A stretch of 64,000 nt of DNA from Neoceratodus forsteri. Lineage: Eukaryota > Chordata > Ceratodontiformes > Ceratodontidae. Of this stretch, positions 11,437 to 22,282 are shown piece by piece. Numbering within the stretch: position 1 is the stretch's first letter; each line of letters opens with the position of its first letter. The stretch lies in assembly GCA_016271365.2 (NCBI GenBank), contig CM057452.1, positions 1,246,105,001 to 1,246,169,000 on the forward strand. Reading direction: 5' to 3'. The notes beneath the pieces were generated by a model. That model was not told where the DNA came from. It ran no database searches and was given only the letters and a program-made list of their open reading frames with translations. A program made the position numbers and the translations under genes.

Positions 11437-11677
11437 TCAGTGTGGCTCAGTTGGTAGCACATTCACCTCTAGGCCAGAATGTTATGGGTTTTTGACCCAC
11501 AATGAGACTGGTCTTGTACCTTAAATGCTGGCACCTGAGCACAGTACTAGAAGGGTGCTGTACCACTGAGGTGTTCCATCTTTCAGAGGAGACATTAAAC
11601 TGAAGTCCTTTATACCCATCTCTGGTGCTGTCCTGTGGAAGTAAATGAACCCAAGGCACTTTTCACAAGAGAAGGGG
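11437..11677 (+). mobile_element. tRNA-headed SINE (V-SINE-like core), 5' part
   Basis: The head has TGTGGCTCAGTTGGTAGCAC (A-box-like) and GGGTTTTTGACCCAC (decayed B box). The core has ATCTTTCAGAGGAGACATTA (about 11,579) and AAGGCACTTTTCACAAGAGA (about 11,653). It stops just after AAGAGAAGGGG (about 11,677), where the 3' end of a minus-strand Tx1-like LINE starts. This is the same SINE position at which the inner LINE interrupts the SINE at 15,148. The second half of this SINE was not found. Confidence 0.7.
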
Positions 11678-12086
11678 CATATTTTTATTAAAGAGAATAT
11701 CAACAAATATCACACAAATCAGAAAACTGTAATACAATTTAGAAATTCACAATGAATCTACATCTGTCCAAACATAAATATTACAAAACAATATTCCATT
11801 TCCCTCAAACCAAAGTAAGGAAAAAAATAGGAAAGCAAACCTTTCACCACAGGTATCCTGATCCATTGCCCTGTGGTCCTCATTCCAACCAGGTAATACA
11901 TTTGCAAAGTTCCTTACATTTGGATCTAGGTAACATTCTAAATTCATATTCTCTGATGCCAATGAATTCATTTCATACATTACTCAGTAATACTGATGAT
12001 AATGATATTTTTTCTTGCAATACAAATTTGCATCTAGCTTATTAGAAGCACCATTTCAGGTATGCAAACAAAAGCAATATTGTGCT

Positions 12087-12607
12087 AAGCCAGCCCGGTG
12101 GTGCTGGAGACTGAGGCTCTGGTTGCTGCACCTTGCACCATGCCAGTGACCCAGGTACAGGAATGAGCCTGGGATACTGGGGGTTGGCAGGGGGGGAGAA
12201 AGGATTGAGCATCTAGAGGACTGCTCTCCTAGGTTGTGGGGGGAACTTGTTGTCCCACTCGTTGACTGCCTTCTGGTGGTGGCTGGAAGGCAGTACAGCT
12301 CGGGAGGCATGCTCCATCTTCCTCACATTGGTAGGGAGGGGGATGGGAGAAAAATGGAGGAAAAAGAGACTGGCAGGCTCTGTGATGGACCACCGCTTCC
12401 TAGGGCCATCCCCAGCTTCTGGATTGGTTCCCTGGGGAAGGGGGAGGTGCAGCAGGCCACTTCCTTCCTGGCTCTGCCGTGGGGGGATAATCCATGGGGG
12501 AACAACCAGGGTCAGCGAGTGTGGGGGTGGAGGGAATCCCTCCATTAGGAGGGCCAAAGCCACCTGCCAGGGCTCCGGAGGGATATAAAGCTACTGTGTA
12601 TATATAA
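12087..12607. mobile_element. Unidentified 521-bp insertion with 17-bp TSD
   Basis: Flanked by AAAAGCAATATTGTGCT at 12,070-12,086 and again at 12,608-12,624, an exact 17-bp target duplication in the outer LINE. The inserted sequence is G-rich on the plus strand, unlike its AT-rich host, and ends in GGATATAAAGCTACTGTG followed by a TATATAAAAA stretch. The long TSD and A-rich right end suggest LINE-driven retroposition. Several overlapping open frames have no recognised domain, so it may be a processed non-coding transcript, an untranslated-region fragment or an unknown retroposon. Confidence 0.75.
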
Positions 12608-13631
12608 AAAAGCAATATTGTGCTGTAAGTCAATTTGTTCCAAGTGGCACCTGGTTCGTCTAAAATTAAACCAGCATAAGAAATATCCTTAAATTCCAAA
12701 ATCACCAGCTTTTTGGCAAAATATGGCCAAACATGTTTAATGTGTGACCAGGAGAAACAGGGTTGTGTCATGGTTTCCACTTCCTGGTGCCAGGCCTGTC
12801 TCAGACAATCTCTCTCTTCTACACACTTGTGCTTAGCATTCCCTTTACATTTAACATCCCACATTTTCTGTGGAATTCTATCACCAGTTAATTATTTAGT
12901 TATAACATCAGCAGCCACTCTTTGTAAAGGATCAAACAGCAGGGAGATGAAAATGTACTTTTCCAAGATGTGTAAATAGTAATTTCCCAGAGTTTTCCTT
13001 CACAAACTGAAAAGTAATCCCCCAACATTTTATCTTCTGAAAACACAGGATCATATAAGGGGACTTGGGCAATTTAGGGCCTATAATATTGCACAGTGTT
13101 CATAGTTCCCACGTTTGTATCAAAGATCCTTATACTTCCCCGAAATAATTCTAAACCTGCAGATAATCTTCCTGTTAACGGGCACATTTTAAAAGTTAAG
13201 ATTACAGTTAAAACACAGCATGGTTTATCATAATAACCCCCCCCCCCTTGGTTCCCTATATGAATGTCCCTTTTTAATCAAGTCTATCCCACACCCAAAT
13301 AATAGTTAGAGAGAAGAGCTAGAAATCCTATCCTGCAACCCAATGGGAGGTGGAAAAATACAACTGGTGTACAAAACCATCAGTATCAAAAATGTTTTTA
13401 TCACAAAAGTGCCTTTAGCCTTTGTCATTGACCATTGACATTATCTACAGTATTTACCTGTGCCTCTACACTTTTGGCCCTCATATCCCAATTAAAAAGC
13501 AGCCTGGTCTGTTGCTCAGACCATTGGCCTAACATCTGTATAGGGCCTGGTTTAATGACAATGTCCCTGCAATTTGAAGAGAACTGATATATCCCCTGTA
13601 TCTAAGACATTACCAAAACTCTTTCCATTAT

Positions 13632-13877
13632 TCAGTTTATATCCAATATATGGATAAGCCTATCAAAATGTGCCTGGGATTTACTACCAGATGCCACATC
13701 CCTCACCAGTAAGCAGACATCATCTTCATGTGCATTTGATTTATATGTCAGGTCCTCAATCATTGTATCCTCCCCCAGTATCCAAGGATCTTGCTGCACA
13801 AGACTCAGAATAGGACCCAGCATAAACAAATATAGTATCGGGCCCATGGGACACCCTTGAGGAACTCTTGACTTCAA
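13632..13877 (-). pseudogene. Outer LINE ORF2 reverse transcriptase core
   Basis: An 81-codon minus-strand stretch matching RT motifs of L1/Tx1-type LINEs: VPQGCPMGPILYLFMLGP (the QGCPLSP box) followed about 30 residues later by AHEDDVCLLVRD. The usual [YF]ADD active site has become HEDD, so an Asp pair remains but the box is non-standard. The partner copy at 4,514-4,726 reads HADD. In a live element this domain copies the LINE RNA at the nicked target. Here it is a fragment without an intact frame on either side. Confidence 0.7.
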
Positions 13878-14401
13878 TATTACTTCATGTCCTTTAAGAC
13901 CATTACCAACAATAAATATGGTACAATAAGAATACAGCAGTTTCAGTCAAGAAATGAAAAGAGGTGCCACACCATATCTCAGCAATACACAAAGAGATAA
14001 TCATGACTACAGTAGCTCTGTCAAAGACCTTCTCCAATTCCAAAGCCAGGAGAAGACCCCTGGCACCATCAAGTCTGCCCTTTTCTTCTACTATTGCTCA
14101 AGCAGTAAGATAAAATATTTATGAATTTTTCTACCTGAAACAGCACATGTATGTGTAGGAAGGATCAGAGTGGATGCTGCTACTGAGAGCATTTTCCCCA
14201 AAATTTGTAACAACATTTTGAAATTCATATTCAGTGAACTCAGAGGCCTCTGATTTCTGAGGTCCTTCCTATTTTTTATGAAAAAATGTCATAATATCCT
14301 GTAGAAAAGTGGACCCAGCAATTTATTTTTCTGATAAGACACAACCATATACAATGGTTTGTATATCTGCTATACCCAGCATCTCTTGCCGGAACACCAT
14401 A

Positions 14402-14857
14402 CTATTCCATTGTAATACCATCACTCTCCAGGGCAGTAAGTGAATTTAAAGATTTAATAGCCTCCTCAACCTTCAGCTCCTCATTTGTTGCTACTAATCT
14501 TGTTTTTATAGCTTCCATCAAACCAGGGATCTGTAAAGGGGCTAAAAAGGTCTCCAAATGCCCAGATGTAGCAACCTTCTTCCCAGAAGTATCAAGATAC
14601 TTTTCAACCATTGAGAGTATTCCACTAGGGGTATCATAATATATCCCTGAGGAGTCTCTCAGTTTATCAATTACTCTTTTTGATATCCTGTTCTGACAGT
14701 CATCAAAAGGACTTACTAGAACTATACATTCCTGCATCCCAAATTTCTGTTCCTGTATAAATGAGGTAATTTGATTATACTGAAACTGAGACATATCTTT
14801 TTTAACCTGAGCAACTTGAACTGAGCAGTCATGTTTAGTACCCACTGTCAATGACAT
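14402..14857 (-). pseudogene. Outer LINE ORF2 EN-RT linker
   Basis: 151 codons open on the minus strand, the longest open piece of this element. It contains a Gln/Lys-rich helical part, then SKRVIDKLRDSSGIYYDTPS and KVEEAIKSLNSLTALESDGI. The last part matches the segment that precedes RT in L1-type proteins (EIEKAI..L...KAPGPDGFT). The key PGPDG is degraded to LESDG. The partner copy at 5,252-5,590 covers the same residues with a frame break near 5,600. Confidence 0.7.
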
Positions 14858-14936
14858 TAAATTCTGTATCTGCCTCCTTAATGTGAGATATTAACCATAC
14901 TCTTCCTTTGCTTCATTGGGGCCAAACAGTGTCAGT

Positions 14937-15148
14937 GGCTCAGCAGACTGCACACTTGTCTCTGAGGCTGGAAGATCAGAAGGCTATGGTTTCTATCCCC
15001 ACAACAGGCACTTGAGTTAAAATTCTAATACTGACACTGTAGTGCAGCATGAGGGGGTGTGGTCTTTCAGATGAGATGTTAAACTTAGGTCCCATCTCCC
15101 TGTTCAGGTGGATGTTAAAGATCCCATGGCACTTCTTGAAAAGAGTAG
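14937..15148 (+). mobile_element. SINE 5' part, split by the inner LINE
   Basis: The SINE starts after the TSD CAGTGTCAGT (14,927-14,936). Its head has GGCTCAGCAGACTGCAC and GGTTTCTATCCCCAC. Its core has TCTTTCAGATGAGATGTTAA (about 15,060) and GATCCCATGGCACTTCTTG (about 15,120). It stops at AGAGTAG (15,142-15,148), the TSD of the inner LINE. The remaining part lies at 21,008-21,077. Confidence 0.8.
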
Positions 15149-15275
15149 TTTTTTTTTTTATTTTGGACATATAAGTATTACAAGTATTACAGAAAATCAA
15201 TACATACAATAAAGAATTCACATAGTTACTTTGTACAACTTGTTAACAAATTCGCTTCTCTCCCAGTAATTATTT

Positions 15276-17033
15276 CTATTTTACTATGAAAGAGAAACCT
15301 TTCCACCACATTTCCACTCGGTCTCTTGGGGGTGCTTGTAGGTGCTTAATGTAAACATTCTTTAACAGAATTTCACATTCTTGAGCTATGATCATATATG
15401 TTGTTCTTTGTTGATGTAAGACAAACTGACATCTCACTTGCCACAAATAACATTTAATGCAAGCAAAACATGCAGTCAATGTCTATTATAGTTTCTTAAA
15501 GACTCAGGAAAATCTCCTAGAGCTATCATGCCATACACGTATCAAGTTAGCCAGGGAAATTTCCATGTGAGCGCCTAAAAATACCACATCTGTTTAACAA
15601 AAACACATTCCAGTAAAAAATGCATCATAGTTTCTTCCATTTGTCCACATTCTATATAGGAACAATACCTTTCATTAATAGATTTATATTCGTTGTTTCC
15701 TTTTAATAGAATTGGGTGTCTTCCATAAGTACATAACCAAAAGGATGTCCCATACTCTCCTTGAAACTCTTGCATTCTGAAGCTGATGTATGGCTGTTTG
15801 GATTTTATGTGGAGGACAGTCCTTAAAAATTGGTTCTTGTGGTCCAGTTTCTTTGAGAATTTTTATGTAAAATAGTCTTCTAGTTGTAGACATAATAATT
15901 GATTTTGATAAATTCCATTTGTAAATGTTTTGAATTGTGGACTTCATAAATTCTGGGGAGGCTAGATTTTTAATGTATTTCACTGTATGTTCTATCCATT
16001 TTGTCAACCAAATAAGATTCACAGTTTGTATCAAGGTTTTCATTAAACTACAATCTGGCTGTAAAACTAGATTAATGTTGTTTGATATAAATAAATCATG
16101 AAAAAAGATAATGGGATTGATTATACCTAAACCTCCTTTTATTTTCTCTAAATATGTAAACTCCCATTTAATCGGATTCAGTCTACTAATGGGAATATCG
16201 TGCTAACATACTGTATAGGAGGCAAGGGTTGAGAATCTGTTTAATAAAGTGAAATCTTTTGAACTTAAACAGTTTATAGTTTTTCCACATTTCAACTTTT
16301 CTTTCACTTAAGGTTGAATCACAATGATATATTTCTGGCTTTTCAACCTCAAAGGTAATTCCTAGAATTTTCATAGGGTTCATAGTAACCTGAATACCTG
16401 CAATACTATCTGGTAATGGACATTACATCTTCCCAATTGGCAGGATTTTACTTTTATCAAGGTTCAATAAGGCACCAGAGATTATAATAAATGTGTCTGT
16501 GTCTTGTAAAGTTGTAGTAATACTCTCCTTTGCAGATGCTAAAACACACAGGTCATCTACATCAGCTAACATTTTACAAGAGTCCTCTAGGGAATTACCT
16601 GTTATACCAAGAATAAGACTATTTAGGTAGATGTTCCTAATCAGAGGGTCGATAGCAAAAGTATATAATAAGTGGATTAAGGGGTATCCCTGTCTAACCC
16701 CTGAACATACCGTTAATTTGAGGAAAGCCAGTAATGTCATAGAAAATATTATCCACCTTATTTAAGGCCTTAATCCACTGGATAAGCTCTAGATGTACAC
16801 TATATGCCTGCAAGACTTGAAATAGATTAGAATGGTTAACTTTAACAAAAGCCTTATTTTGATCTAAGGATGCTATATATCCTGTTACATTCTGTTTCTT
16901 ACAATATTCTATAATATCTCTGGTTAAAAAATTACTGTGGTGTATTTTCCTATTTGGTATTGCACATATTTGGGATATATGGATTTTATTTTCTGCACAT
17001 TTCTGTAACCTAACTTGTAATAATAGAGATAAG
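15276..17033 (-). pseudogene. Inner LINE ORF2: RT and C-terminus
   Basis: The RT palm at 16,694-17,030 has NRKIHHSNFLTRDIIEY and ASLDQNKAFVKVNH (motif A Asp). The QG box at about 16,660-16,700 reads GVRQGYPLIHLLYTFAIDPL. The active-site box at about 16,550 reads LADVDDLCVLASAKES, so YADD has become DVDD. The C-terminus at 15,575-15,775 holds GTSFWLCTYGRHP and CSYIECGQ...MMHFLLEC, a Cys/His pattern like that at the L1 C-terminus. Frame breaks near 15,690, 16,080 and 16,430 inactivate it. Confidence 0.75.
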
Positions 17034-17775
17034 GGGTCGATTCCAGGAGGGGATATGCAGGCGTAATGCAAGATACACGGAACCCCTTGGTGTATCTCGC
17101 TATTTACGTCAGGGGATACACCAACCCCTATTCCAGGTTGTGAGATGTGCCATGGCAGCTGCGGGCTATGACATTCATGCGTTATGCCACCCACTATGCC
17201 GCAGCCCACAAAGCCTGGTGCAAGTGCGGGTTACGACAGCAACTTAGCTCAGTTCTAGGAGGGTGACTGTTGTAACCCGCAGTTGCAATTCCAAAACATG
17301 CAGTGGCTTAATGGAATTGCAACAGCTCAGAGCTCTCCAAAGTGGCATCTGGTGGCTGGCACCATTTGGATGCCACCATGCAACACCACAGCAACAGTTC
17401 CATGCTGTTCCCCTAGCCCTCTCAAATACACCTGCCCCCCACCCCTAATCATCTCAGACCCCCGGGATGCCATTTCTGCTGCACTACCCTGGATGCCTGT
17501 GCCATGTGTCCTCCCCCCTTGCCCACTGGTGTTTGCTGAGGTGGTCCAAGGCTTGGGGGCTTTGAGGGGGCCACTTGTCACCTCCCAAGAGTTGCAACAT
17601 GCAGCTGCAATATGCCATACATGGGCCAATAGCCCACTCATGGTGTATCCCACATGTTGCAAGTGCCAGGACCCTGCTGCTCTAGAAATGTGATGTGGGG
17701 TCTCTGGCATAGGGGTGAAGGACGTAACTTGCAACCACACGTGCAAGTTACGCCATTCGTCTTAGAATCGGACCC
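17034..17775. mobile_element. DNA element with GGGTC(C)GATTC termini
   Basis: Lies inside the inner LINE RT, separating the LNTDFKILGPIL block (about 17,770-17,830) from the next RT block (about 17,030). The left end GGGTCGATTCC and right end GAATCGGACCC are inverted. A hairpin AGATACAC...GTGTATCT (about 17,070-17,096) follows the left end. Short open frames on both strands show no motif. The same terminus and layout appear at 8,726 and, more loosely, in the large palindromic elements at 35,563 and 55,522, which suggests one superfamily of non-autonomous DNA elements. TSD unclear. Confidence 0.6.
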
Positions 17776-18799
17776 AATATTTTAAAATCTGTGTTGAGTA
17801 AAAAGATGGGCCTCCAATTTTGTAAGAGTTTTATCATCTTTTTTATACAGAAATATAATAATTCCTTCAGCAAAATTGTAGTTAAGTTTTGTTTGTGCAG
17901 CAAGTCATTAAACACCATGCTAAGAATTTGTGACAATTCTGATTGTAAGCATTTATAAAATTCAATAATCAGTCCATCTCTGCCAGGTGCTGTGTTGCAC
18001 TTCAGTTTTCCAATTATATATTGAATCTTTTAGAAACATAGAAATGTAGAAGTTGATGGCAAATAAGGACCGAAAGGCCCATCCAGTGTGCCCATTGTTT
18101 TTACCTTATGAATGTGCCATAGGCATGTACTCTGTCAATGGCCTGTCTATTCATACTCATCAATCAATTTGAATAAATAAGACTCCCTTTTGAAAGGTAA
18201 AGTTCAGACCTGCATGTAGGGAAGAAAAACAGTTGGTTAGTTCAGCTGCAAGAATACATTTCTGAAAAGCAAATTCATCACAATAAATTTTCTTTCCCAA
18301 TCCTTTTTTCTTGTCTAGCTGAAGGCTGCAATTAAAATCCTCCCCAGAATAACACTATTCTGGCTGTAGCAAGAAAAGGTTGTATCACATCCAGTGTTTT
18401 TACCCTTTCAGCTTTTGTTTGAGGATTATAGGTGGTGATGAGATGGATGGGACATGAGTTCCATGTCCCACCTAGAATAAGGACACATCCTGGGAAGAAA
18501 TCAATTGGCATGCATAGATTGAACCTAGCACCAGTAAATAATATTCTCACCTCATCTGCCATCTCCTGGCTATAAGACCAGAGGGATGGACCCCAAATCC
18601 AGTATTTTCAACGCTGTTTAATTTCTCCTATAGATTTAATCCAAGTTTCCTGTAGAAAAATAATATCAAAGGCTAGAGTTCTAAGAAGGTGAAACAAACT
18701 TTTCCTTTTGGATCCATTATGAATGCTGTGAACATTTAGTGTGGCCAATGCCCAAGAGGTAATCTTTGCAGTATAAGGCTGTAGAAAACTGTAAATCAT
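17748..18799 (-). pseudogene. Inner LINE ORF2: endonuclease and start of RT
   Basis: The EN domain starts with WALATLNVHSIHNGSKRKSL (about 18,700-18,750) and has FDIIFLQETWIKS (catalytic Glu, about 18,640). It continues with a VLILGGTWN...HLITTYNPQ segment (about 18,420-18,500), as in Tx1-type endonucleases. The first RT block, LLQNWRPIFLLNTDFKIL, is at about 17,790-17,840. A CR1 tail lies between (18,031-18,170). Stops and frame changes separate the pieces. In active elements this domain cuts the target and so sets site choice. Confidence 0.65.
18031..18170 (-). mobile_element. Short CR1 3'-end insertion
   Basis: Plus strand reads TAGAAACATAGAAATGTAGA, then GGCAAATAAGGACCGAAAGG and CCCATCCAGTGTGCCC, the reverse of a CR1 tail and 3' UTR. 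It is about 140 bp inside the inner LINE EN-RT linker. TTGAAT occurs at both edges (18,021 and 18,169), a possible short TSD. Confidence 0.6.
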
Positions 18800-20980
18800 T
18801 TCTTCCGCCCTTTCTTTTTCTTTGTTGCTGTTCCCTTTATCTTTACATTGGGAGTGTCAGGCACAGTATTTGATGTATCAGAGTCAATCTCTTCTGACTC
18901 TAAGTCATTCCAGTTTGTTGGTGCCAATGCCTCAAAGGGGTTATCCAGATCAATTTGAATTTCAGCTTTTTCTGCAGACAACCTAGCAGATCTCTGTCTG
19001 GGCTGTAGTGTCACCCAGGTCTTGGGTGGGGCATGTGAGACAGGCCTTCCATTTAAGCATCTTCCAAAGTATTGTACTGGACATAACAGAGGGTTAACCT
19101 CCTTCAAGTTTTCTGTAGTTGAGTTGTTAAGTTCTTTCCTGACAGCCTCTTCTTGTGATAATGTAGATCTGTCCTAATCTGGTTTATCTAGTGTTTATTT
19201 GTGCAGTTTGACTTTGTCCAGTGTTTTGGGAGGGGGCTTCATAATTTCATGTGTATCCACTGACTGCTGTGTCTTCCGAATCAGTTCATCCTGATTAAGT
19301 TCATTTGATTTATTGTTAGCTGCCCAAGGGCAATGTTGGAATGTATGTTCAAATTTATCACAAAGATTGTATGTTGGTCCATTAGTGCAATGATGACTGA
19401 TACGTCCAAACTACCCACATATGTTACATTTAGGCTGATCACATGCATTAGCCAAGTACACTCTGAAGCCACATTTATAACAAAGCCTGGGTTGTCCAGG
19501 GTAAAAAACAACTCCTCTGTCTTTGCCCAAAAAGAAACTATTAGGTGTATGTTGGATCCCTTCCTCAGTTTGTTTAAGTTTTACTTTATATCGCCATCCC
19601 CCAGTCTAAAACTCCTCTGAGTCCTGGATGGCCTTAGGGGAGCTTAATACCTTCCATCTTTGTGAAAGTGAATATGTAATATCTTCTCGTGGACGCCTTC
19701 ATTTTTGGAACATAATAATTATTACTTTCACCAGTAGTTTAGTCAAAGGAATTGCAAGGAAAGTGGCACAAAGGGGGAAATTTTACAGCATTGTATTTTC
19801 ACCAGAATTTTTCTAGAAGCTGAGAAGAGCAGAAGCTAATATCATAGTTATCTTCCACAGAAATATGCATAAAAGTTAAAAACATCAGCTGGAGAAATCC
19901 TTAAAGATTCTTTGATAAGTTTTTTGCCCACGTACGTTCTATCAGGCTGTGTCTCTAATCATTCTTTATACCACAATCTGATGGCATTTCACTTAGGAGC
20001 AGGCTCTGTTTTATCAAAAAGGTCTGAAAAACAGGGTCTTTCTTATTGAGAGGGGAGTGAGCTGTGAGGTTTAGAGATAAAGGGTGCTGGAATAAGTCCC
20101 CATGTTTCTCAGCTGTGCTCTATAGCATTACCTACAGCTAAATTACCATTGTCTATGTGTAAGATCAGAGAAGCCTGTGTCTTCTGCCCCATATCTGAGG
20201 GTTCAACCCTCATAACCTCCATGTTTGTGCTAGTGGCAACTTCAGAGATAGACTTAGACTTATTTCCCCTTATATTTTGACCATCAGGCTCCCATGTACT
20301 ATCTGCTTGTTCAGACATTTTCATAATGGCAACATTAACAGAAGAAACTAAAGAACTGTGTACCTGAGCAGTGGTTGTAATTTGGCACCTTTCCATTGGC
20401 AATTCCATTGTCCGCTGCCACGGGGACCAATCTGGATCTGCTATCCATGTAATGTCGATAAACATCCAACCGGCACCTTTCAGCGCTTTTCTGGGGTCCA
20501 ACTACTAGAACCGGGTATATCAGAAAGGTCAATATCTTCAAATGCCTCACTGTTGACTGACACCGCTGTACTATCCTCCATCAGCTGTTTATCAAACTTG
20601 GTATTTAGTGCTATCACTTCTGCAGGGGTGCTGCCGTGTTTAACAGATGTATCCATGGTAAATCTTTGTTTCGATACCACTTTATCTCTTTCTTGTTTCT
20701 GTCTCAGTTCAGCCCTTTTTCTGCAGTACTGCTGTTCATCTTCCACTAAGAGTTTTTGTAAAGCAGACTTCTTCAAAAATTCTGAATCCAAAAGCTTTTC
20801 AGCCCTCAGCAACTCCAAATCACTGTCCATCTTTTCAGAAATTCCAGAAGTTCTTTCAGTATCATCAACCACCACTCATTTCAATGTCCTTTTTGCACCT
20901 ACCAGTTGGGTCAGAGGACTGATCCCCAGCCTCCTACAACGCTCCCTGCTCAGCAGGCACCTGGTCCACCATCTTGGGTG
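18796..20980 (-). pseudogene. Inner LINE ORF1 (coiled coil, zinc knuckles)
   Basis: The N-terminal part (20,480-20,875) is rich in Glu/Lys/Leu with LLRAEKLLDSEFLKKSALQK and RKRAELRQKQERDK, likely a coiled coil. The middle (20,109-20,501) is Ser/Thr-rich. Near 19,370-19,490 the minus strand gives CYKCGFRVYLANAC, CNICG-stop-FGRISHHC and a YNLCDKFEHTFQHC unit. These are three CCHC-like zinc knuckles with one stop between them. The C-terminus (18,796-19,107) has an acidic stretch and ends in KKKKGRKK. This matches the RNA-binding ORF1 of Tx1-type LINEs. The frame is broken. Confidence 0.6.
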
Positions 20981-21007
20981 ACAGCAGCTCCCCCTACCAG
21001 AGAGTAG

Positions 21008-21077
21008 CAGAATTTCCCAGTGTCCTGGCCAAATTTCCCCCATTCTCTAAAAATACCACCAACAGCTTAATCTGGTT
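21008..21077 (+). mobile_element. SINE 3' part, beyond the inner LINE
   Basis: Starts after AGAGTAG (21,001-21,007). It contains CCCAGTGTCCTGGCCAAATT, the continuation of the same SINE core (CCCCGGTGTCCTGGCC type), and ends before the TSD CAGTGTCAGT (21,078-21,087). It joins the 5' part ending at 15,148. Confidence 0.8.
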
Positions 21078-22092
21078 CAGTGTCAGTTGGCATCCATCTC
21101 TATCCCCCTCCCGCAGGACAAGGCTGATAATAAGCAGAATTGTCTAGTCCTCCATTCCCAGTCAACAAAAACTAAATAAATAAAATAAATACTTATCTGT
21201 TTAATAGCCAATTTTACTGCCACCCACCACTCTATAACGCATTCATAAAAGTTTATGTTTTGTGCTACTTTCTGCAATAACTCCCTGATTTTACATTGAA
21301 CTACTTATCTGGTAAAAGAACAATTCAACCTCTGAAGGGGAGCTTTGTTTTAGGGCACAAAGGTTGAGACAATCACCGCTTGGATAGCCTTATGGTCTGA
21401 TGTCTCTACAGGGCAGATCTGAAATGTAGTAACCTCCAACCAAAGAGAAACAAATAGAAAATCAATTATCTGTGAAATGTAACATTTAAGAAAAGTATTT
21501 TCCTGGGCTGCAGGTGTTGACATAGCGACATCCACTAATAGTGCAGTGGAAATCATCCAAGTAAGGTAGTGAGCATCACAATATACTTATCACCTCCCTT
21601 ACTAGGCATGATCTAATTACAATTGAAGTCCCCCCCCAAAAAATATAATCCCTTTATTGGTATAAAGAAAAGGCCTGATCAATCTAAATGTATCACTCCT
21701 TGCTGTTTTTGTTTGAGGGCAATACAGATTAATGCACCAAAGTTCAAGATCTTTAAAGGATACATCCAAAATCAAAATCCTTCTAGGACTAGATCAATCT
21801 ATTCAACACCACAGAATAGTCTGAAAAAAGGATGCCTACTCTTTAATATTTGTCTCCCCCCCACCCAGGCACCAGTAGGATGGCCCTTTTGCCCATAATT
21901 TCTGAGCCCTATTTGTTTAATTCAGTGTATGTAAGTATGCAATCTGGTATCCTGAAGGAAGACATTATCAATATAAAAATCTCAAAATTGAGATGGTGAT
22001 CAATCTATTAACAGTGTTGTAGTGTATTGTGGAATGCTGTTGAGCATGGAAATCGATGTTCAGAACAGTGTTGTGCGTCACTAAGTGCATCA

Positions 22093-22138
22093 CAATCTTG
22101 TGCTGCACTGAGTACGTCACCGGTGCAGCACAAGATTG
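22093..22138. repeat. 16-bp inverted repeat hairpin
   Basis: CAATCTTGTGCTGCAC (22,093-22,108) and its exact complement at 22,123-22,138, with a 14-nt loop. It sits in a non-LINE block of about 300 bp within the outer LINE ORF1/EN junction, so it probably belongs to a small inserted element. Confidence 0.8.
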
Positions 22139-22282
22139 AACACATTCGCACATGCATGATGTTGGGCCACGGTAATGACAATGGACGAGAAATGAAGGAA
22201 ACAAGCAGCACTTGAATAAACCGCACCAAGAAGGTACTTCTCATACTGCTAAAAACTTGTCTAGACTCACCATATACTATAA

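Larger units (their letters stand above)
11678..14926 (-). mobile_element. Tx1/L1-like outer LINE, 3' half
   Basis: Begins (3' end, minus strand) at the SINE junction and runs through a C-terminal region (11,750-12,060 and 12,610-12,864) to an RT block. That block has VPQGCPMGPILYLFML and AHEDDVCLLVRD (13,640-13,860), where the catalytic ADD is now EDD. The EN-RT linker is an intact 151-codon stretch at 14,402-14,857 with YYDTPSGILSMVEKY and ELKVEEAIKSLNS. It is interrupted by a 520-bp insertion (12,087-12,607) and by the SINE at 14,937. It resumes at 21,088 with EN and ORF1. Its 3' end is alignable by eye with that of the inner LINE, so the two belong to one family or to sister families. Confidence 0.7.
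15149..21000 (-). mobile_element. Near-complete Tx1/L1-like inner LINE inside a SINE
   Basis: A minus-strand element of 5,852 bp flanked by AGAGTAG (15,142-15,148 and 21,001-21,007). Its 3' end is a run of T on the plus strand, i.e. a poly(A) tail. Its 5' end is the G-rich start CTGGTAGGGGGAGCTGCTG. From 5' to 3' it has ORF1 (about 20,980-18,800), EN (about 18,800-18,300), RT (about 18,000-16,400) and a C-terminal zinc-knuckle region (about 15,775-15,276). It is itself interrupted by a DNA element (17,034-17,775) and a CR1 tail (18,031-18,170). Stops occur in both ORFs. Taken together with the SINE halves on each side, this is an insertion into the SINE core. Confidence 0.8.

Noticed and set aside
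20358..20981. 207-codon plus-strand open frame
   Set aside because: It is antisense to the LINE ORF1 coiled-coil region and has no domain of its own.
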